NCBI GenBank assembly: GCA_028284005.1
Contig: JANQSO010000001.1
Coordinates: 62,001-126,000, forward strand
Direction: 5' to 3'
DNA: 64,000 nt
DNA from: Flavobacteriaceae bacterium
Lineage (GTDB): Bacteria > Bacteroidota > Bacteroidia > Flavobacteriales > Flavobacteriaceae
Under the pieces are notes generated by a model that saw nothing but the letters and a program-made list of their open reading frames with translations, searched no databases and was not told the origin of the DNA. The stretch's first letter is position 1. Every line of letters begins with the position of its first letter. This document shows, piece after piece, positions 60,199-64,000 of this stretch. A program made the translations under genes and the position numbers.

Positions 60199-61359
60199 AT
60201 GAAGAAAATTCTTATACCAATATTAGTTGGTCTATTAACTTTTAACGTTTCAGCACAAGATGATCCTACAGAAAATCAAAGAGTTATCACAACAGCTGTA
60301 CCTTTTGTATTAATCGCAGCCGATGCACGTGCTGCCGGTATGGGTGATATAGGAGTAACAACTTCTGCTGATGCCTTTTCTCAACAATGGAATCCGGCAA
60401 AATATGCTTTTGCTATTTCGAAACAAGGAATAGGGGTTACTTATACACCTTACTTGAGTCAATTAGTAAATGATATATTTCTGGGAAATATAACGTATTA
60501 CAATAGAATTAACGAACGAAGTGCCATAGGGACCAGTTTGCGTTATTTCAGTTTGGGTGATATTGAGCTTAGGGATACCGCAGAACAGGATCCTTTAATA
60601 CAAAGTCCAAACGAACTTACGTTCGATGTGTCCTATGCGTTGCGTTTAAGTGAGCGGTTTTCAATGTCTGTAGCAGGTAGGTATTTACGATCTGACCTTA
60701 AGATACAGGCTTCAAATGAAGATGCTTCTGCTGCAAGTTCTTTTGCTGTAGATGTTGCGGGATTCTACCAGAGTGAAGAAATTGCTTATAATGATTTTGA
60801 CGGTCGTTGGAGAGCTGGTTTCAATATTTCCAATATTGGTCCTAAAATTAAATATGATGAAGTAGGGCAAGAAAATAACTTACCTACGAACCTTGCTTTA
60901 GGTGGTGGGTTTGATTTTATCCTGGACGCATACAACAAAGTTGGTGTTTCGGTAGAAGTAAATAAATTATTGGTTCCAACACCACAGGATTTTGATGGTG
61001 ATGGTGATATAGATGCAGAGGATGATGAAGAATACGAAAATATCAGCTTCTTTTCCGGAATGTTCAAATCTTTCAACGATGCACCGGGTGGCTTTAGTGA
61101 AGAATTAAAGGAGTTTACATGGGCATTGGGAGCAGAGTACTGGTACCAGGATGTATTTGCATTCCGTACGGGGTATTTTAACGAAAGCGAGCTTAAAGGT
61201 TCCAGAAAATTCCTTGCATTAGGTGCCGGATTTAAATACACGGCAATTAACATAGATATATCTTATTTGTTCTCTACATCAAAAGTGACGAGTCCATTGG
61301 AAGGAACACTTCGTTTTGGTTTAACGTTTAACTTTGGAGACGAGTACGACGAATATTAA
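60199..61359 (+). CDS. porV: type IX secretion outer-membrane shuttle PorV
   Basis: PorV (LptO) is a FadL-like barrel that brings type IX cargo from the translocon to PorU. The 386-residue protein has a signal peptide, the hallmark TAVPFVLIAADARAAGMGDIGVTTSADAFSQQWNPAKYAF, a calcium-like loop (DFDGDGDIDAEDDEEYEN) and a final GTLRFGLTFNFGDEYDEY. cdd starts five bases after its stop. Confidence 0.95.
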   Translation: MKKILIPILVGLLTFNVSAQDDPTENQRVITTAVPFVLIAADARAAGMGDIGVTTSADAFSQQWNPAKYAFAISKQGIGVTYTPYLSQLVNDIFLGNITYYNRINERSAIGTSLRYFSLGDIELRDTAEQDPLIQSPNELTFDVSYALRLSERFSMSVAGRYLRSDLKIQASNEDASAASSFAVDVAGFYQSEEIAYNDFDGRWRAGFNISNIGPKIKYDEVGQENNLPTNLALGGGFDFILDAYNKVGVSVEVNKLLVPTPQDFDGDGDIDAEDDEEYENISFFSGMFKSFNDAPGGFSEELKEFTWALGAEYWYQDVFAFRTGYFNESELKGSRKFLALGAGFKYTAINIDISYLFSTSKVTSPLEGTLRFGLTFNFGDEYDEY

Positions 61360-61363
61360 CAGT

Positions 61364-61849
61364 GTGAAAAAAATTAAGATTGAAACTCATTTGGAGGTTT
61401 TCGATACAGTTTCGGAACTTCCTCAGGAAATACAAGATCTAATGAATAAGGCGCAACAGGCACGTGAAAATGCTTATGCGCCTTATTCGCATTTTAGGGT
61501 AGGTGCGGCCCTTCAGCTGTCCACGGGAGAAATTATTACTGGCAATAACCAGGAGAATGCTGCATTTCCATCCGGGTTATGTGCGGAACGTGTTGCTGTC
61601 TTTCATACCGGGGCAAATTTCCCGGAAGCCATTATTTCTACAATGGTGGTCACCGCACGTTCACTCGATCATCCGGTTACTACACCCACACCTCCCTGCG
61701 GCGCTTGCCGTCAGGCCTTAGCCGAATATGAAGTAAAACAGAAAGCACCTATTGGCATCTATTTTACGGGCGAAACAGGTAAAGTAGTAAAGGCAAATTC
61801 TGTAAAAGATTTATTGCCTCTTATCTTTGATAACTCTTATCTAAAATAA
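61364..61849 (+). CDS. cdd: cytidine deaminase
   Basis: Deaminates cytidine and deoxycytidine to uridines in pyrimidine salvage. The GTG at 61364 gives 161 residues and starts just after porV; a TTG inside porV (61334) is less likely. Zinc motifs CAERVA and PCGACRQAL (the C-x-E and PCxxC pattern) and substrate-binding NAYAPYSHFRVGAAL and ENAAFPSGLCAER are clear. The porV-cdd pair looks translationally close. Confidence 0.94.
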   Translation: MKKIKIETHLEVFDTVSELPQEIQDLMNKAQQARENAYAPYSHFRVGAALQLSTGEIITGNNQENAAFPSGLCAERVAVFHTGANFPEAIISTMVVTARSLDHPVTTPTPPCGACRQALAEYEVKQKAPIGIYFTGETGKVVKANSVKDLLPLIFDNSYLK

Positions 61850-61940
61850 TTTACCAGTCTGCTGTTTTGTAGTCCTGCAGAATATAGTATTTTTGTTATT
61901 CGTGCAATAAATTTCCAATGGGAATTATTACAATTAGTAC

Positions 61941-62939
61941 ATGAAAAGAATTACAAAGCAAACATATTTGGATTGGTATGAAAATATGCTCTTTTGGCGC
62001 AAGTTTGAAGACAAATTGGCGCAGGTATATATCAATCAAAAAGTAAGAGGATTTCTTCACTTATACAATGGACAGGAAGCTGTTCTGGCAGGTTCGCTAC
62101 ACGCTATGGACCTTACCAAGGACAGAATGATCACAGCGTATCGCAACCACGTACAGCCTATAGGAATGGGTGTGGACCCAAAACGGGTAATGGCAGAATT
62201 GTATGGAAAGGCTACCGGGACATCACAAGGTTTGGGAGGATCTATGCATATTTTCTCCAAGGAACACCGTTTTTATGGCGGTCATGGTATTGTGGGAGGT
62301 CAGATCCCTTTGGGTGCCGGAATTGCTTTTGGAGATAAATACTATGAGAGGGATTCTGTAACACTCACTTTTATGGGAGATGGTGCAACACGGCAAGGAT
62401 CATTGCATGAGGCATTTAACCTGGCAATGTTATGGAAACTACCGGTTGTATTTTGTGTTGAGAACAATGGATATGCAATGGGAACGTCTGTAGAACGAAC
62501 AGCAAATCATACAGATATTTGGAAACTGGGATTGGGCTACGAAATGCCTTGCAAGCCTGTTGATGGCATGAAACCCGAAACGGTTGCCAAAGAAATGGAC
62601 GAAGCTATTGAAAGAGCACGTAGGGGAGACGGCCCAACATTCTTGGAGATACGTACCTACCGTTACCGTGGGCATTCGATGAGTGATGCGCAACACTACC
62701 GAACGAAAGAGGAAGTTGCAAAAAAACAGGAGGAAGACCCGATCTCTTATGTATTGCATCACATTTACCAAAAGAAATGGGCTACCGAAGCCGAAATAAA
62801 AAAAATTGATAAAAGGGTGAAGGATCTAGTGGCCGAGTGCGAAAAATTTGCAGAAGATTCTCCATATCCGGAAAAGAATGTAATGTATGATACGGTTTAT
62901 GAACAGGAAGATTATCCATTTTTACCTCACAAATTATAG
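61941..62939 (+). CDS. pdhA: pyruvate dehydrogenase E1 component subunit alpha
   Basis: The E1 alpha subunit holds thiamine diphosphate and starts oxidative decarboxylation of pyruvate. The 332-residue protein has GFLHLYNGQEAVLAGSLHAM, MGDGATRQGSLHEAFNLAMLWKLPVVFCVENNGYAMG (thiamine-diphosphate motif GDG...NN) and RTYRYRGHSMSDAQHYRTKEEV (phosphorylation-loop region). The E1 beta subunit is not in the window and should be elsewhere. The E2 gene follows after three bases. Confidence 0.95.
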   Translation: MKRITKQTYLDWYENMLFWRKFEDKLAQVYINQKVRGFLHLYNGQEAVLAGSLHAMDLTKDRMITAYRNHVQPIGMGVDPKRVMAELYGKATGTSQGLGGSMHIFSKEHRFYGGHGIVGGQIPLGAGIAFGDKYYERDSVTLTFMGDGATRQGSLHEAFNLAMLWKLPVVFCVENNGYAMGTSVERTANHTDIWKLGLGYEMPCKPVDGMKPETVAKEMDEAIERARRGDGPTFLEIRTYRYRGHSMSDAQHYRTKEEVAKKQEEDPISYVLHHIYQKKWATEAEIKKIDKRVKDLVAECEKFAEDSPYPEKNVMYDTVYEQEDYPFLPHKL

Positions 62940-62942
62940 ACT

Positions 62943-64000
62943 ATGGCAGAAGTAATTAACATGCCTCGATTGAGCGACACCATGGAAGAAGGAACGGTGG
63001 CAACCTGGCTTAAAAAAGTTGGCGATAAGGTAGAAGAAGGAGATATTCTGGCCGAAATTGAAACTGATAAGGCCACTATGGAGTTTGAGTCCTTTTATGA
63101 AGGAACATTGCTTCATATTGGGATACCCGAAGGTGAAACCGCAAAAGTAGATACATTGCTTGCTATAATTGGCGATAAAGGAGAAGATATATCAGGTTTG
63201 ATCAATGGGGAGGAAAAAGCTGCGGCAAAAGAAGAGGAAAAAGCTGAAAAAGGAGAAGAACCTACAACAGATGCTTCTGAAAATACGGTACAGATTCCTG
63301 ATGATGTTTCCATAATCACAATGCCTCGTCTAAGTGATACTATGGAAGAGGGTACTGTTGCGAGTTGGTTAAAGAAAGAAGGCGATACAGTGGAAGAAGG
63401 AGATATTCTGGCCGAAATTGAAACAGATAAGGCCACTATGGAGTTTGAATCTTTCTATTCGGGGACTTTACTCAAAATAGGTATTTCTGAAGGTGAAACT
63501 GCAAAAGTTGATGCTTTACTTGCAGTAATAGGGCCAAAGGGTACCGATGTTTCAAGTGTGTTTGAAAATTTCAAAAATACTGGTGGAAAAAAAGAAACAG
63601 CAAAGCCTTCTCCGGAAAAGAAAACTGAAACTGACCCTGAGCTCAAGAAAGAAACCTTACAAGTCGAAGAAAAGAATACGACAGTTGCTTCACAACCTGC
63701 TACTACAAATGATGGGGGGCGTATTTTTGCTTCTCCTTTAGCAAAAAGAATGGCGGCAGAAAAAGGGATTAACCTGAGTGATGTACGTGGTAGTGGAGAG
63801 AATGGACGTATAGTAAAAAGCGATATTGAAAACTACCAGCCTGTTAGAGCGGGGGTTGCTGCTTATACTCCTGTTGGAGAAGAAAGTTTTGAAGAGATCA
63901 AAAATTCGCAAATGCGAAAAACCATTGCGAAACGCTTAGGAGAATCTAAGTTTTCGGCTCCACATTACTATTTGACCGTAGAGCTGGATATGGATCACGC
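62943..64000 (+). CDS. pdhC: pyruvate dehydrogenase E2, dihydrolipoamide acetyltransferase (partial)
   Basis: The window ends inside this gene after about 352 codons. Two lipoyl domains (about residues 1-80 and 121-200) each have the ETDKATMEFE motif with the Lys that is lipoylated, probably by LipB (7008). Linkers rich in Ala, Lys and Glu follow, then a peripheral subunit-binding domain (FASPLAKRMAAEKGINLSDVRGSGENGRIVKSDIE) and the start of the catalytic domain (MRKTIAKRLGESKFSAPHYYLTVELD). The two lipoyl domains are almost identical at the DNA level around the lipoylation site. Confidence 0.95.
   Translation, partial: MAEVINMPRLSDTMEEGTVATWLKKVGDKVEEGDILAEIETDKATMEFESFYEGTLLHIGIPEGETAKVDTLLAIIGDKGEDISGLINGEEKAAAKEEEKAEKGEEPTTDASENTVQIPDDVSIITMPRLSDTMEEGTVASWLKKEGDTVEEGDILAEIETDKATMEFESFYSGTLLKIGISEGETAKVDALLAVIGPKGTDVSSVFENFKNTGGKKETAKPSPEKKTETDPELKKETLQVEEKNTTVASQPATTNDGGRIFASPLAKRMAAEKGINLSDVRGSGENGRIVKSDIENYQPVRAGVAAYTPVGEESFEEIKNSQMRKTIAKRLGESKFSAPHYYLTVELDMDH

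Overview
The window looks like the chromosome of a marine-type flavobacterium (Bacteroidota, Flavobacteriaceae). Evidence: PorU, PorV and GldJ of the type IX secretion/gliding system; several secreted proteins ending in type IX sorting domains; an NhaD antiporter; promoters with the Bacteroidota -7 motif TAnnTTTG; and a porV-cdd-pdhA-pdhC gene order. Base composition is moderately AT-rich, and clearly more AT-rich from about 32 to 47 kb. Layout: 0-9 kb carries envelope proteins, lysS, a thioredoxin-TPR protein, a membrane-anchored LuxR regulator, a YqaE-like peptide and lipB. 9-20 kb carries a one-piece hybrid two-component sensor with an AraC output, a large lipoprotein with rnhB, a porin, an acyl-CoA dehydrogenase and anmK. 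20-31 kb carries type IX cargo proteins, a Glu/Leu-type dehydrogenase, nhaD, an exbB-exbD-tonB operon, a BNR-repeat protein, folC and two tRNA-Val genes. At 31.2-31.7 kb, just after the tRNAs, lies a tandem array of about 103-bp units, each with a hairpin followed by a short hydrophobic reading frame. 53-64 kb returns to core genes: murF, gldJ, porU, porV, cdd, pdhA and the start of the E2 gene. The accessory region, about 32.4-50.9 kb, is the most interesting part. Every gene in it reads rightward, most are small and functionally unrelated, and they are separated by a family of 60-165 bp imperfect palindromes starting with AAC-AATGG-TATAAGTAA and ending in TATA-CG-GTTR. In three cases the ten bases at the start of a gene block are the exact reverse complement of the ten bases opening the palindrome that ends the same block; a fourth case matches 9 of 10. 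That is the geometry of integron gene cassettes and their attC sites. No integrase is present, so this looks like an integrase-less cassette array (CALIN-like) in a flavobacterium. Its cargo suggests defence and stabilisation: a four-gene operon of a Nudix protein with three guanylate-kinase-like proteins, a HEPN-like protein, an orphan barstar-like protein, a HigB-HigA-type toxin-antitoxin pair, acetyltransferases, DUF1801/YdeI proteins and lipoproteins. The 3' end of an xre gene plus its downstream leader is repeated about 14 kb later, bracketing most of the array. Function assignments come from recognisable motifs in the translations; no database or folding calculation was run.
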